64,000 bases of DNA from Pseudidiomarina halophila (GTDB lineage: Bacteria > Pseudomonadota > Gammaproteobacteria > Enterobacterales > Alteromonadaceae): assembly GCF_003987215.1 (NCBI RefSeq), contig NZ_PIPW01000001.1, positions 1,178,001-1,242,000 on the forward strand. Direction: 5' to 3'. The notes beneath the pieces were generated by a model. It saw only the letters and a program-made list of their open reading frames with translations. It was not told the DNA's origin and ran no database searches. Positions 16,866 through 27,002 of this stretch are shown here, in pieces (positions within the stretch are counted from its first letter, which is position 1; every line of letters begins with the position of its first letter). Made by a program: the position numbers and the translations under genes.

Positions 16866-17412
16866 CGCTTAGCCACTCCTCTAACATTGTTCGAGCCCGA
16901 TGCACCTGTGCTTTACTGGTGCCTACTGCAATTCCCATTTCCGCAGCAACATCTTCATGCCGCAGACCTTCAATACAATGTAAAACAAACGCCCAACGGG
17001 TCTGCTCTGGCAGTCGCCTGATTAATTGATCAAGTTCACTCAGATCGGCACTTTCCTGATATTCCAGCGTATCCGCGTACCCCGCCTCGCCCGTCAGCTG
17101 CATCCGCTGCCAGCGGTTTGCTTTACGTAGCTCGCTAATAGCAACCCGCGTAGCTACGGTGTGTAACCAGGTACTGAATTTACTCTCGCCGCGAAAACTG
17201 CTGAGGTTGTCCCACAATTTAATAAATACTTCCTGGGTCAAATCATGTGCCGCGTCCGTATCGCCAGCCAAGCGCCATACCAAACCATAAACCCGGCGAT
17301 GATGACGCTCGAAAAGTTGCTGAAAAGCATGCATATTGCCTTTCGCGGCTTGCGCCACCAGGCCCTTATCAGGGTCATCGAATGCGCTATGACTGATCAC
17401 TTGTGCGGTCAC
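16849..17412 (-). CDS. ECF-type RNA polymerase sigma factor
   Basis: 187 residues with sigma region 2 at about 20-90 (AHDLTQEVFIKLWDNL and FRGESKFSTWLHTVATR) and region 4 at about 125-180 (EDVAAEMGIAVGTSKAQVHRA). Region 3 is absent, as in ECF factors. It is first in a three-gene operon with the anti-sigma-like and DUF4097 genes. Such sigma factors often drive their own operon; I could not identify a convincing ECF promoter upstream. The trigger is probably an envelope signal, by inference from the partners. Confidence 0.9.
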   Translation of the reverse strand: MTAQVISHSAFDDPDKGLVAQAAKGNMHAFQQLFERHHRRVYGLVWRLAGDTDAAHDLTQEVFIKLWDNLSSFRGESKFSTWLHTVATRVAISELRKANRWQRMQLTGEAGYADTLEYQESADLSELDQLIRRLPEQTRWAFVLHCIEGLRHEDVAAEMGIAVGTSKAQVHRARTMLEEWLSDDHSE

Positions 17413-17512
17413 TTGTGGTCCTTATTCGTTTGCCGATACAGCTTACTTCGCGGTTCTTGTTAGATAGGTCGCAATGAATTAGATAAAAGTTTACATGGGT
17501 AGATAAAAAAGC

Positions 17513-17547
17513 AAAAAAAAACCGCATCCTGTCCAACAGGATGCGGT
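17513..17547 (-). terminator. Terminator after rplI
   Basis: A perfect 12-bp stem (ACCGCATCCTGT/ACAGGATGCGGT, 17521-17547, three-base loop) is followed on the minus strand by eight T. It ends the rpsF-priB-rpsR-rplI transcript. Confidence 0.93.
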
Positions 17548-17588
17548 CTTCTGTATGTTGTTTGCTTTACTAAGTGTGCATATGCACC

Positions 17589-18041
17589 TTAGTCCGCAGC
17601 AACCACTTGCAATTTAACGCTAGCAAATACATCAGCGTGCAGGTGCAGCTCGATGTCGTACTCGCCAGTTTCACGCAATGTACCGTTTGGCAATAATACT
17701 TCGCTCTTCTGCACTTCAACACCGGCCGCTGTTACTGCGTCAGCGATGTCTTTAGTACCGATAGAGCCAAACAATTTACCTTCGTCACCAGCTTTAGAGC
17801 TGATCACGATTGGGTCAAGTGCGTTGATTTTCTCTGCACGTTTCTCTGCGGCAGCTAAATCAGCAGCGATTTTCGCTTCTAATTCAGCACGACGCTCTTC
17901 GAATACCTTGATGTTCGCTTGGGTTGCAGGAACTGCTTTACCTTGCGGGAACAAAAAGTTACGTGCATAACCAGACTTAACAGAAACCTGGTCACCCAAG
18001 CCACCTAAGTTGGCAATTTTGTCTAATAGAATAATTTCCAT
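17589..18041 (-). CDS. rplI: 50S ribosomal protein L9
   Basis: 150 residues with [19 protein letters not shown] at the N-terminus and the conserved [17 protein letters not shown], then a long connecting helix rich in Ala, Glu and Lys and a C-terminal rRNA-binding domain. L9 binds 23S rRNA near the L1 stalk and affects frame maintenance. It is the last gene of the rpsF operon and is followed by a strong terminator. Confidence 0.98.
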   Translation of the reverse strand: MEIILLDKIANLGGLGDQVSVKSGYARNFLFPQGKAVPATQANIKVFEERRAELEAKIAADLAAAEKRAEKINALDPIVISSKAGDEGKLFGSIGTKDIADAVTAAGVEVQKSEVLLPNGTLRETGEYDIELHLHADVFASVKLQVVAAD

Positions 18042-18084
18042 TGTTCGCTACCTCTGAGTTTCTGAGATCGTTCGCGATGCCGGC

Positions 18085-18631
<547 letters not shown>

Positions 18632-18654
18632 AATGGTAGACGTCGCAAATCAGC

Positions 18655-19026
18655 TTACGCTGCTTCGCTGTCGTCTTGTTCTTCGTTGCGGCTATCACCT
18701 TTACGCTCTTCTTTCTTAGTCAAAGGAGAAGGTTCAGTGACGGCATCTTTCTTACGCATGATCATGTTGCGCAACACGGCGTCGTTATAACGGAAAGCTG
18801 TTTCAAGCTCTTCGATAACTTCGTTAGATGCTTCGATGTTCATCAATACGTAATGTGCTTTGTGCAACTTGTTGATTGGGTAAGCCAGTTGACGACGGCC
18901 CCAGTCTTCCAAACGATGGATGGTGCCGTTACCTTGTTTGATCGTGTCGCTATAACGCTCGATCATACCCGGTACTTGCTCGCTCTGGTCCGGATGGACC
19001 ATGAATACGATTTCATAATGACGCAT
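18655..19026 (-). CDS. rpsF: 30S ribosomal protein S6
   Basis: 123 residues starting [20 protein letters not shown], with the [12 protein letters not shown] segment and an acidic C-terminal tail (EEQDDSEAA). In E. coli that tail is where RimK adds glutamates. S6 binds S18 and the 16S central domain. It is the first gene of the rpsF-priB-rpsR-rplI operon. In E. coli an S6:S18 complex represses the operon through the leader; I could not confirm the motif here. Confidence 0.97.
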   Translation of the reverse strand: MRHYEIVFMVHPDQSEQVPGMIERYSDTIKQGNGTIHRLEDWGRRQLAYPINKLHKAHYVLMNIEASNEVIEELETAFRYNDAVLRNMIMRKKDAVTEPSPLTKKEERKGDSRNEEQDDSEAA

Positions 19027-19131
19027 TTCTGCTCCTTATGGTTCATAGCTACTTGAGGCTCAGTCACACCTACAGCAGCAAGGAACGCTTTTGATAGTTT
19101 AATAAAACATTAGACTGATTTAAGCGGCGGG

Positions 19132-19160
19132 AGTGTAGCCGAAATAGCTTCAGATCACAA
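19132..19160 (-). promoter_or_regulatory. rpsF operon promoter
   Basis: TTGTGA (19155-19160) and TACACT (19132-19137) are exactly 17 nt apart on the minus strand, followed by a GC-rich discriminator (CCCGCCGC). The -35 overlaps the stop codon of the upstream 153-residue gene. Confidence 0.65.
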
Positions 19161-19616
19161 GCTTGCCTGATGGTTTTCTGCGTTTTCAATCAAATCAATC
19201 AGCACTTTTACAAATTGTTCGGGCAGCGCACCCACGGCATTTTTCGGACCCTGGATCTTAAAACGCTGCACCTGCGGCGCTGCTGAACCTGCTTCTTGTA
19301 TTGGGGCGGTAAGCACACCATGAATCACGACCTGCTCGGCAATATCAACATTAATATCAAGTTGCCAGGCGTAAACTTCATCGTTTTCGACCAGCTGCCA
19401 CTCATGGCGCTGCCCGATGCGTTGTTGCAAGTCGTAAAGCACATCGTCCCGCAAATCAGGTCCGCTGGCGGTAATGTAAGTGACGTGCAGTTGCGGTTTA
19501 TTGGTTCGGTCACCTGGCAAAAAGTTTCCTGTGGGTAACCATGCCAGGGCCAGCAATACCATAACTAACAGCGACAGCACCACCGGGCGCATGCGCATTA
19601 ACGGAACTTTGCCCAT
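19155..19616 (-). CDS. Membrane-anchored hypothetical protein downstream of rlmB
   Basis: 153 residues. A hydrophobic segment at about 10-28 (PVVLSLLVMVLLALAWLP) would be a signal anchor. A soluble domain follows, with beta-rich stretches (HVTYITASGPDLRDDVLYDL, WQLDINVDIAEQVVIHG) and a C-terminal helix (EQFVKVLIDLIENAEN). I do not recognise a family. It starts 2 nt after the rlmB stop codon, so it belongs to the rnr-rlmB operon. Its last codon carries the rpsF promoter -35. Likely periplasmic-facing; function unknown. Confidence 0.7.
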   Translation of the reverse strand: MGKVPLMRMRPVVLSLLVMVLLALAWLPTGNFLPGDRTNKPQLHVTYITASGPDLRDDVLYDLQQRIGQRHEWQLVENDEVYAWQLDINVDIAEQVVIHGVLTAPIQEAGSAAPQVQRFKIQGPKNAVGALPEQFVKVLIDLIENAENHQASL

Positions 19617-19618
19617 GC

Positions 19619-20365
19619 TTAGCTTGCCTGACGCTGACGGACAGCTTCAAACAAACATACGCCCGTTGCGACTGACACATTCAGACTCGATACCGAACCA
19701 AGCAGTGGAATTTTTATCAGTTCATCACAGGTTTCACGAGTCAGACGGCGCATACCATCACCTTCGGCGCCCATAACTAAGGCAACAGAACCGGTAAGAT
19801 CGACTTGATACACAGATTTATCAGCCTCGCCGGCAGTACCCATAATCCATACCTGCAGATCCTGTAATTGCTTAAGGGCCCGGGCCAGATTCGTCACTTG
19901 CACCAGAGGTACGGTTTCTGCCGCACCGCTTGCAACTTTGCGCACCGTCGGATTCATCGAAGCCGATTTGTCCTTAGGTATCAGTACCGCAGTCACGCCA
20001 GCGGCATCAGCAGTACGCAAACAGGCACCCAGATTATGTGGGTCAGTGATGCCATCAAGAATTAAAAATAGCGCTTTACCGTCGCTTTTCGCTACCAGAT
20101 CCGGCAAATCATTGTCACTCAACAAGGGTGCTTCAAGTGCTGTGACAACAACCCCCTGGTGATTGCCGCCCTCGGCTTTTTTATCGAGAGTTTGCTTAGG
20201 CACAAACTGCGGCCGTGTGCCCATCTTTTGTGCCTGTTGCAGCAACTCTTGCAGGGCTTTATCCTGCCGTTCGCGCAAGGCAAATACTTCCACCACCCGC
20301 TCGGGATGGCGCTCGATAAGCGCGCGAACAGCGTGTAAGCCAAATACTGAAATTTTCTTACTCAT
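19619..20365 (-). CDS. rlmB: 23S rRNA (guanosine-2251-2'-O)-methyltransferase
   Basis: 248 residues of the SpoU/TrmH family. An N-terminal substrate-binding domain is followed by the knotted SAM-binding domain with the family motifs [35 protein letters not shown] and [20 protein letters not shown]. RlmB methylates Gm2251 in the P loop of 23S rRNA. It overlaps the end of rnr by 4 nt (ATGA), the same gene pair as in E. coli. Confidence 0.96.
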   Translation of the reverse strand: MSKKISVFGLHAVRALIERHPERVVEVFALRERQDKALQELLQQAQKMGTRPQFVPKQTLDKKAEGGNHQGVVVTALEAPLLSDNDLPDLVAKSDGKALFLILDGITDPHNLGACLRTADAAGVTAVLIPKDKSASMNPTVRKVASGAAETVPLVQVTNLARALKQLQDLQVWIMGTAGEADKSVYQVDLTGSVALVMGAEGDGMRRLTRETCDELIKIPLLGSVSSLNVSVATGVCLFEAVRQRQAS

Positions 20366-22698
20366 TTCTTACTACTGCCTTTGTTGCGTGAACTGCTCTT
20401 GCTGCTGCTTTTGCCGCGTTTACCTTTAGCAGATGACTTCTTGCGCGGTTTTCGGGCTGCTTTATCAGCACCACCAGCGTTTTCTTCCCCGGGCATGCGG
20501 TCTTTGCCGGCAGGACTTTCCGCTGCTAACAAGGTTAAATCAATTTTCCGTTCATCAAGGTTTACGCTGCGCACCCGAACACGTACTTTGTCACCCAGAC
20601 GGTACACGCGACGGCTATTTTCGCCGATTAACAAGTGCCGCTCATTGTCGTAACGGTAATAATCGTTATCGAGATTACTGACATGCACCAGCCCGTCGAT
20701 CGATAGATCATCGATACGAATAAACAGACCGAAGTTGGTAACAGAAGCAATCACACCAGTAAATTCTTCGCCAACGTGATCCTGCATGTACTCACATTTG
20801 AGCCAGTCGGCAACTTGACGGGTAGCATCGTCCGCACGCCGCTCGGTCATCGAGCAATGCTGACCAAGTTCGTCCAGTTGCTCCGTCGGGTACATCCACG
20901 CGCCAGCTAAAGCTTGGTTTGGCCCTTGTTGCTTCTTCAACAAGGCCTTAATGGCCCGGTGCAGAATTAAGTCAGGATAACGGCGAATGGGTGAGGTAAA
21001 GTGTGCATACTCCTCCAGTGCCAGACCAAAATGTCCTGCATTATCCGGACTGTAGACCGCCTGCTGCATTGAACGTAACAACATGGTTTGAATAAGTTCC
21101 GCATCGGGACGCTCGCCTACTTGCGCAAGCACTGCAGCATAATCAGCGGGACTGGGATCATCAGAGCCTTTCATGGTTAATCCTAACTCGGCCAAAAAGC
21201 TGCGGAAGTTAGTTAACCGTTCGGCCGAAGGTGGCTCGTGCACACGAAATAGCGCGCCGGCTTCCTCATGCCCTTCAATCAGCCGGGCAGTGGCCACATT
21301 CGCCATTATCATGCATTCTTCAATGATCGTATGGGCAACGTTACGACGCACAGGCTCAATACTTTCAATTTTCCGCTGCGCGTTGAAAATAAAGCGTGTT
21401 TCCAGGGTTTCAAACTCAATTGCTGAACGTTGTTGGCGCGCTGCTTTTAGCACCTTGAACAACGAGTGCAGGTGATCAACCTGGTTCAATACATGTTCGT
21501 AATCCTGACGTAACTTAGGATCACCATCGATTATATCGGCAACCTTGTTGTAGGTTAGTCGTGCATGTGACTTCATTACGGCCGGATAGAATTTTGATTC
21601 ACGCAACTTGCCCTTCGCTGAAATCCGCATTTCTGCGACCATGCATAAGCGGTCGACATCAGGGTTCAGTGAACATAGCCCGTTAGATAATTTCTCGGGC
21701 AACATGGGTACCACAAAATTTGGAAAGTAAACTGAGTTACCACGTTCCAGTGCGTCTTTATCCAGCGAGGTATTGGGACGAACATAATAACTAACATCGG
21801 CAATCGCCACCCATAGACGCCAGCCATCACCATCTGGTTCAGCACAAACTGCATCATCAAAGTCGCGTGAATCTTCACCATCAATGGTCACCAGCGGCAG
21901 ATCGCGTAAATCGACACGGTCTGCATAGGCTTCCTGCGGCACAGTTTCGCCAAACTTCTCAATTTCTTTCAGCGTTGCCGGACTCCACTCGGTGGGGATA
22001 TCGTGTTCACGGATCGCAACTTCTATTTCCATTCCTGGTGCCATATGCTCACCAAGAATTTCACTCACCTCACCGATCGGGCTGGTTCTGCGATTCGGCC
22101 GACGGGTAATATCGACCACCACGATCTGCCCATGACGCGCGCCGTTACGTGCATCTTCAGGGATTAAAATATCCTGATTCAGGCGGCTATCGTCAGGCAC
22201 TACAATGCCAAGGTCGTGGTCAATAAAGAAACGACCTACAATGCCACCCTGACGCGGCTCGATAACGCGAACAATACGTCCCTCGCGGCGACCTTTGCTA
22301 TCACTTCCCTGCTCTTGCACCAATACGCGATCGCCGTGTAAAACGCTGTACATCTGGCTAGGTGGAATGAACAAGTCACTGCCACCATCATCCGGATGAC
22401 AGAAACCAAAACCATCGCGATGGCCAATAATACGGCCTTTAATCAGGTTCATGCGTGACGGCAAACCGTACGCATTGGCTTTGGTATAAATTAACTGGCC
22501 GTCCCGTTCCATCGCCCGCAGGCGACGTTTAAGGCCAATATGTTGACGTTCATCATCGAGCTTAAAGCGCTCAATGATTTCTTCAAATGTGGTCGGTTTT
22601 AAACGCGCTTCAATGGCTTCAAGAAGCGCTTCGCGTGACGGAATTTCCACCTCGTACTCTGGAGTCGGGGAAGTATCCTGATCGTTATTGTGACTCAT
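20362..22698 (-). CDS. rnr: Ribonuclease R
   Basis: 778 residues. N-terminal winged-helix and cold-shock domains are followed by the RNB catalytic domain with the acidic cluster [14 protein letters not shown], an S1 domain near residue 640-720 ([20 protein letters not shown]) and a Lys/Ser-rich C-terminal tail. It degrades structured RNA 3' to 5' and acts in trans-translation and cold adaptation. The basic tail suits binding of structured RNA. First gene of rnr-rlmB-hypothetical; start has GAGG just upstream. Confidence 0.97.
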   Translation of the reverse strand: MSHNNDQDTSPTPEYEVEIPSREALLEAIEARLKPTTFEEIIERFKLDDERQHIGLKRRLRAMERDGQLIYTKANAYGLPSRMNLIKGRIIGHRDGFGFCHPDDGGSDLFIPPSQMYSVLHGDRVLVQEQGSDSKGRREGRIVRVIEPRQGGIVGRFFIDHDLGIVVPDDSRLNQDILIPEDARNGARHGQIVVVDITRRPNRRTSPIGEVSEILGEHMAPGMEIEVAIREHDIPTEWSPATLKEIEKFGETVPQEAYADRVDLRDLPLVTIDGEDSRDFDDAVCAEPDGDGWRLWVAIADVSYYVRPNTSLDKDALERGNSVYFPNFVVPMLPEKLSNGLCSLNPDVDRLCMVAEMRISAKGKLRESKFYPAVMKSHARLTYNKVADIIDGDPKLRQDYEHVLNQVDHLHSLFKVLKAARQQRSAIEFETLETRFIFNAQRKIESIEPVRRNVAHTIIEECMIMANVATARLIEGHEEAGALFRVHEPPSAERLTNFRSFLAELGLTMKGSDDPSPADYAAVLAQVGERPDAELIQTMLLRSMQQAVYSPDNAGHFGLALEEYAHFTSPIRRYPDLILHRAIKALLKKQQGPNQALAGAWMYPTEQLDELGQHCSMTERRADDATRQVADWLKCEYMQDHVGEEFTGVIASVTNFGLFIRIDDLSIDGLVHVSNLDNDYYRYDNERHLLIGENSRRVYRLGDKVRVRVRSVNLDERKIDLTLLAAESPAGKDRMPGEENAGGADKAARKPRKKSSAKGKRGKSSSKSSSRNKGSSKK

Positions 22699-22742
22699 AT
22701 CACCTCAAATTTTGTGCTTCTGACACTGACTAAGTTGCTCTT

Positions 22743-22748
22743 ACTATA
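22743..22748 (-). promoter_or_regulatory. rnr extended -10 promoter
   Basis: TATAGT preceded by TGC (TGCTATAGT) on the minus strand, an extended -10, about 45 nt upstream of the rnr ATG. The -35 is weak. Confidence 0.45.
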
Positions 22749-22835
22749 GCAGAATTCAGACATGGCGTCGCTAATTCCCTCTCCCTATCCGAGCGAGATT
22801 GTCACCGCTTTATCTGTCGGCGTAACTCGCTCTTT

Positions 22836-22863
22836 TTGACGTTCTCCGTTCCTCTGCTAGGCT
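22836..22863 (+). promoter_or_regulatory. Promoter of the diheme cytochrome gene
   Basis: TTGACG (22836-22841) and TAGGCT (22858-22863) are 16 nt apart, with TG one base before the -10. The leader to the ATG at 22970 is about 100 nt and shows no strong structure. Confidence 0.45.
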
Positions 22864-22969
22864 TAAAAAACTTTGCCTCATTGTACGTTTTTTGAACAAC
22901 GCAAGTCGATTTCTACACGCTTCCACAGCGGCGCTTGATACGGGGTAAGTTACAGAAGGAGACCTTACA

Positions 22970-23809
22970 ATGGTCAGGAAACACATCATCACCCTGGTTA
23001 TTATTTGCAGCTTGTTTTCTGGTTTTTCCGCGCAAGCCGCTGCAAATGACGAACAAGAGCTGATTAAACGCGGAGATTATCTGGTCAATGATCTGATGGC
23101 ATGCGGTCACTGCCATGGTAAGAACCTTGCGGGAGGGATCGTTATTCCAGAGGACTTTGGTGACATCCATGTACCCAATATAACGCCGCACCCGACGACT
23201 GGAATTGGTGCCTGGTCACAGGACGACATTGTTCACGCTTTACGCAACGGACGACGCCCCGATGGCAGTATAATTGGAGTGCCTATGCCAGTAGAAGTGT
23301 ATAAAACACTGTCCGATGCGGATGCATACGCAGTAGCCGCATACCTGCAAAGCATCACGCCAATTGAACAGTCAGTTCCCAAGTCAAATTTCCCGGACGG
23401 CATGCTGGACAGCGTTGATAAAGCTCGTCGGCCATTTGTCAGTTCGGTCGCGGCCGTAGATCGTGAAGATCATCTTGCATGGGGAGAATATGTCGCCACT
23501 CAGGCACATTGCTTCACTTGTCATACGCCCTGGCATGAGCCTGAACTTACTGGTGCGGGAGGAAATCCGCTACCCGTACAACGCGGTGTTTACATCTATT
23601 CAGCTAATATTACCCCTGCTGGCAGGGTCGGAGGCTACTCGGATGAAGAGTTAGAGCATGTTCTCCGAAAGGGGGAATTACCTGATGGCAGTAAATTGCA
23701 TGAAATGATGCCATCCGAATTCTATTCCGATATGAATTCAGCAGACATGACGGCTTTGCTCACCTACCTGCGTTCTTTGCCGCCTAACGACTCGCCGCCT
23801 AACAAATAG
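22970..23809 (+). CDS. Periplasmic diheme c-type cytochrome
   Basis: 279 residues with a signal peptide (cut after SAQAA, near residue 26). Two CXXCH heme sites are visible: CGHCH at about residue 45 and CFTCH at about 180. The spacing gives two class-I cytochrome c domains, each with downstream PNITP/ANITPAG and D-A-VAAYLQS segments that resemble cytochrome subunits of alcohol or gluconate dehydrogenases (the LAGG and GIGAWSQDD patterns). No dehydrogenase lies nearby, so it may be a general periplasmic electron shuttle. GAAGGAG precedes the start. It is a lone gene between rnr and the tRNA-Leu gene. Confidence 0.85.
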   Translation: MVRKHIITLVIICSLFSGFSAQAAANDEQELIKRGDYLVNDLMACGHCHGKNLAGGIVIPEDFGDIHVPNITPHPTTGIGAWSQDDIVHALRNGRRPDGSIIGVPMPVEVYKTLSDADAYAVAAYLQSITPIEQSVPKSNFPDGMLDSVDKARRPFVSSVAAVDREDHLAWGEYVATQAHCFTCHTPWHEPELTGAGGNPLPVQRGVYIYSANITPAGRVGGYSDEELEHVLRKGELPDGSKLHEMMPSEFYSDMNSADMTALLTYLRSLPPNDSPPNK

Positions 23810-23883
23810 ACGCTAAGAAGTAACGCCAGCAGTAAGCGCTTAATGGAGTTTAGAACATTGGGATACAGTGCTAGCAAGAAGAG

Positions 23884-23970
23884 TGGTGCCGAAGGGGGGA
23901 CTTGAACCCCCACGCTGTTACCAGCGGCGGATTTTGAATCCGCTGCGTCTACCAATTCCGCCACTTCGGC
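23884..23970 (-). tRNA. tRNA-Leu(CAA)
   Basis: Reads GCCGAAGTGGCGGAATTGG from position 23970 and ends with an encoded CCA. The acceptor stem pairs GCCGAAG with CTTCGGC. The anticodon loop TTCAAAA gives anticodon CAA for UUG codons. The long variable arm (CGCTGGTAACAGCG) is that of a class II tRNA, as required for leucine. The T-arm holds GTTCAAGTC. Confidence 0.97.
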
Positions 23971-24006
23971 ATTGAAGATTTGACTTGCTTGTCGGTAGTG
24001 CGAGGC

Positions 24007-24034
24007 ATTATACGCAAGGGAATTTTGCAATCAA
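24007..24034 (-). promoter_or_regulatory. tRNA-Leu promoter
   Basis: TATAAT (24007-24012) with TTGATT (24029-24034) 16 nt upstream on the minus strand and a GC-rich discriminator (GCCTCGC), typical of stable-RNA promoters. Confidence 0.7.
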
Positions 24035-24179
24035 GCGAATTATTTCACAATTCTTTCGTTCGGCTAAAACATGACCAGCTTAAGGTTTTTCAGTGCCTGT
24101 CTTGCTTCTATGCCGGTAGATCATGATAATCTCCACTCCAGATAGTTCAGAGTTTACCGGTCAACAGAAAGGGTGCGTC

Positions 24180-24695
24180 ATGCCAGAAGTCAGTCCATCT
24201 CATACGCTGCATGCGTCATTTCCAAGTGCCGGCTTCGGCCGCCGGATTGCTGCCTGGGTCTACGACCTTCTGGTTGCCGTAGCGGTCATCATGTTGTCAT
24301 CTGCACTGGCCCTTGGCTTTGCGGCACTTTTAACTGGCTCCGGTTGGATGACGCTGCCTGAGGGTATGGATCACGCCGGCTGGCTCAATAGCTCTCCACT
24401 TTATGGCATCTATATTCTGACTGTACTCGGATTCTTCTTCGGCTGGTTTTGGCGGCGTAGCGGTCAGACCTTGGGCATGCGTGCCTGGCGACTAAAAGTA
24501 CAACAACCTAACGGTGCCCGTATTACCAATAAACAAGCTTTTATCCGAGTGCTGACCTGCGCTTTTGGATTGGGAAATTTGTGGGTGTTAGTCGATTTCA
24601 AAAACCGCCGGGCCTGGCATGATTATGCCGCCGGAACTGAGCTGGTTACGCTCTCAAAAGAGGCCAACCAGCTGTATTACTGGCGCGATCTGTAA
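24180..24695 (+). CDS. RDD family membrane protein
   Basis: 171 residues from the ATG at 24180, which has AGGG 7 nt upstream; an ATG at 24123 would add 19 polar residues without a ribosome binding site. Three hydrophobic segments (about 22-50, 75-95 and 120-140) carry the RDD signature: FGRRIAAWVYDLLVAV in the first, TLGMRAWRLKV in the loop after the second and FKNRRAWHDYAAGTELV at the end. Molecular role of the family is generally unknown, though some members are linked to ion transport. It converges with lptG, 1 nt apart. Confidence 0.85.
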   Translation: MPEVSPSHTLHASFPSAGFGRRIAAWVYDLLVAVAVIMLSSALALGFAALLTGSGWMTLPEGMDHAGWLNSSPLYGIYILTVLGFFFGWFWRRSGQTLGMRAWRLKVQQPNGARITNKQAFIRVLTCAFGLGNLWVLVDFKNRRAWHDYAAGTELVTLSKEANQLYYWRDL

Positions 24696-24696
24696 C

Positions 24697-25773
24697 TTAG
24701 CTGCCACGTCGCTGCATCAGCCATAATGCCGCTCCGGCAAACAGTAGACTTGGCAACAATGCGCCAAGCAGCGGTGGTAACTGATACACCTGCGCCAACG
24801 GACCAAAAATCTCGTTGCTGACGTGAAAGCCAAAACCAGTAATCACCCCCAACAGAATGCGCGCACCCATGGTGGTTGACCGTAACGGCCCGAAAATAAA
24901 GGACAACGCAACCAGCAACATAACAGCGACGGTAACGGGGGCGAAAATCTTACGCCACAAGGCGAGTTCATAACGTTCCGTCGCCTGCTGATTCGCCGAT
25001 AAATAATCCAGGTAATCAACTAAACCACTGATCGACAGAGCCTCAGGTTTCACCGTAACCACACCTAACTTATCCGGCGTCAGGGACGACTCCCAGACCC
25101 AGCGTGGTAGTGTGCGTTGGGTGATTTGCTCGATTTCATGGTCGGTGATGACGACGTCATTAAGAACCCACTGACCGCCCTGATAGGTGGCGCTTTGGCT
25201 TTGCACTACCGAATCAAGTTGCCGGTCCTGTGTAAATCGATAAATGGTTAAATCCCGCAGCCGACCGGTATCTTCCACTTCAGAAATATTGACAAAATGT
25301 GCGCCATCTTTGGCCCATACACCTTGTTGCGCAGAAATCAGGCTGCCGCCGGAAATAGCTGAAGCGCGCAACTCTCTGCCTTGCGCTTCCAGCTGAGGTG
25401 CCACCCACTCTCCCATCGCCATCACTGCCAGCATCATGATAATGGCAGCTTTCATGACTGAAGCCACAATGTTCAGGCGCGAGCGCCCTGCAGCCAGCAT
25501 CACGACCAATTCTGAATTACTGGCTAACATCCCCATGCCAATCAGACCGCCGAGTAATGCCGCCATCGGGAAAAATACTTCGATGTCACGCGGCAAACTG
25601 TAGAGCACAAAAAGCCCGGCATCAGCCACCGAATAAGTACCTTTACCGACCGACTTCAATTGTTCGACAAAGCGGATAAGGGACGACAAGCCACCTAATA
25701 CGGCCAGGCTCAACAACGAGGTCATAAGTACTGAGCGCGCGATGTAACGATCGAGAATTGAAAACTGCATCAT
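24697..25773 (-). CDS. lptG: LPS export ABC transporter permease LptG
   Basis: 358 residues with transmembrane helices at each end (first at about 15-40, group at about 275-350) and a beta-jellyroll periplasmic domain between. MQFSILDRYIARSVLMTSLL matches LptG of E. coli. With LptF and LptB2 it extracts LPS from the inner membrane and feeds it to LptC. The lptF end overlaps its start by 4 nt. Confidence 0.94.
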   Translation of the reverse strand: MMQFSILDRYIARSVLMTSLLSLAVLGGLSSLIRFVEQLKSVGKGTYSVADAGLFVLYSLPRDIEVFFPMAALLGGLIGMGMLASNSELVVMLAAGRSRLNIVASVMKAAIIMMLAVMAMGEWVAPQLEAQGRELRASAISGGSLISAQQGVWAKDGAHFVNISEVEDTGRLRDLTIYRFTQDRQLDSVVQSQSATYQGGQWVLNDVVITDHEIEQITQRTLPRWVWESSLTPDKLGVVTVKPEALSISGLVDYLDYLSANQQATERYELALWRKIFAPVTVAVMLLVALSFIFGPLRSTTMGARILLGVITGFGFHVSNEIFGPLAQVYQLPPLLGALLPSLLFAGAALWLMQRRGS

Positions 25774-26879
25774 GCCGCAGACCTCCGCAACCGCGCCAGA
25801 AAACGCAGGCCAAACGGGCGGCCTTTACCCACCAGGATAACGCCAAAGATGAGCAGCAGAACATGAATCCACCAAAGTCCAATAACCGGCGGTATCACGC
25901 CATCTGCAACGGCTGACTTGGCGGCCATCAGCAACAAAAAGTACCCCAGATAAATGAGCAGTGCTGGTGCCATCCGGGCAAATTTCCCCTGCCGCGGGTT
26001 AACCCTGCTAAGTGGCACCGCTATTAGCGTCAATAAGGGCATAGCTAATGGAATCGCAACACGCCACTGCCACTCAGCAGCAGCTTCAGGGTTGTGCTCG
26101 CCCCACAACTCAGTGGTTTTATAAGCTTCCAGCTTGCGGATATACTCCGTCGCCTCCTGCTCCTTGATCTGCAGCTGATAACTGGCAAATTCCATCACCT
26201 GATAATCGCCATCGCCAGCGTTTTGGGCGTAACGGGTACCGTTGTTCAGTACCAGTTGCTGTGAACCGCTTTCGTTGGCAATCACGTTCCCAGTATCTGC
26301 CATCACCACACTGCCGCCGACAACTCTGTTTTCTTCATCACGTAGCGACTGTGCTACAAAAACTTCATCCAACTCGCCTGTCTGGGTCAGACCCTGGACA
26401 AAAATAACCGCTTTTTGGTTACTCGCTTGCTGAAAACGCCCCGGCCTGATCACAGACAAACCACTATCGCTACGCGCACTCTCTTCAACCTTGCGTTCCT
26501 GCTCCAGTGACCATGGCACCAGCCACAAGGTTAACGAGGCCGTCGCCAACGCCAGAATAGTTGCCAACACTAAGGTGACACGGGTTACGTACCACTCACT
26601 GACACCGCAAGCGTGCAAAACGGTCATTTCGTTATCGGCATAAATGCGGCCATGAGCAAGAAGAATGCCCAGAAACAAACTAAGTGGTAGAATAAGTGCA
26701 GCTAATGCTGGCAGGTTTAAACCCAGCAATTTTATTACCAAATCGCCGGGGATTTCACCGGCCGAAGCTTCTGCCAGCACACGAACGAACTTTTGGCTGA
26801 CAAAAATGGTCATCAACACCGTTAAAACGGCGATCTGAGATTTAAATGTTTCTCGCATTAAATAGCGGAATATACGCAC
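25770..26879 (-). CDS. lptF: LPS export ABC transporter permease LptF
   Basis: 369 residues from a GTG start. RIFRYLMRETFKSQIAVL and the conserved AALILPLSLFLGILLAHGRIY and SRVNPRQGKFARM segments identify LptF. Six transmembrane helices and a periplasmic jellyroll are expected. First gene of lptF-lptG, divergent from pepA as in E. coli. Confidence 0.94.
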   Translation of the reverse strand: MRIFRYLMRETFKSQIAVLTVLMTIFVSQKFVRVLAEASAGEIPGDLVIKLLGLNLPALAALILPLSLFLGILLAHGRIYADNEMTVLHACGVSEWYVTRVTLVLATILALATASLTLWLVPWSLEQERKVEESARSDSGLSVIRPGRFQQASNQKAVIFVQGLTQTGELDEVFVAQSLRDEENRVVGGSVVMADTGNVIANESGSQQLVLNNGTRYAQNAGDGDYQVMEFASYQLQIKEQEATEYIRKLEAYKTTELWGEHNPEAAAEWQWRVAIPLAMPLLTLIAVPLSRVNPRQGKFARMAPALLIYLGYFLLLMAAKSAVADGVIPPVIGLWWIHVLLLIFGVILVGKGRPFGLRFLARLRRSAA

Positions 26880-27002
26880 TGGTGACCACTCTTAACTTTG
26901 GTTTTTGCTGGAAAATACGCAATTTTTCAGTAAACTTGTCGTTTTAACAAGAATTATTCTATGGCAGCCCTACCCTGTCAACCGCCGAAAACGGGAGTAA
27001 GT

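Noticed and set aside
23764-24030. An 88-codon minus-strand frame across the tRNA-Leu gene
   Set aside because: It reads through the tRNA itself; the tRNA cloverleaf explains the sequence.
23884-24180. tRNA-Leu as an integration site for a mobile island
   Set aside because: No integrase gene, no duplicated tRNA 3' end and no foreign-looking genes were found on either side.
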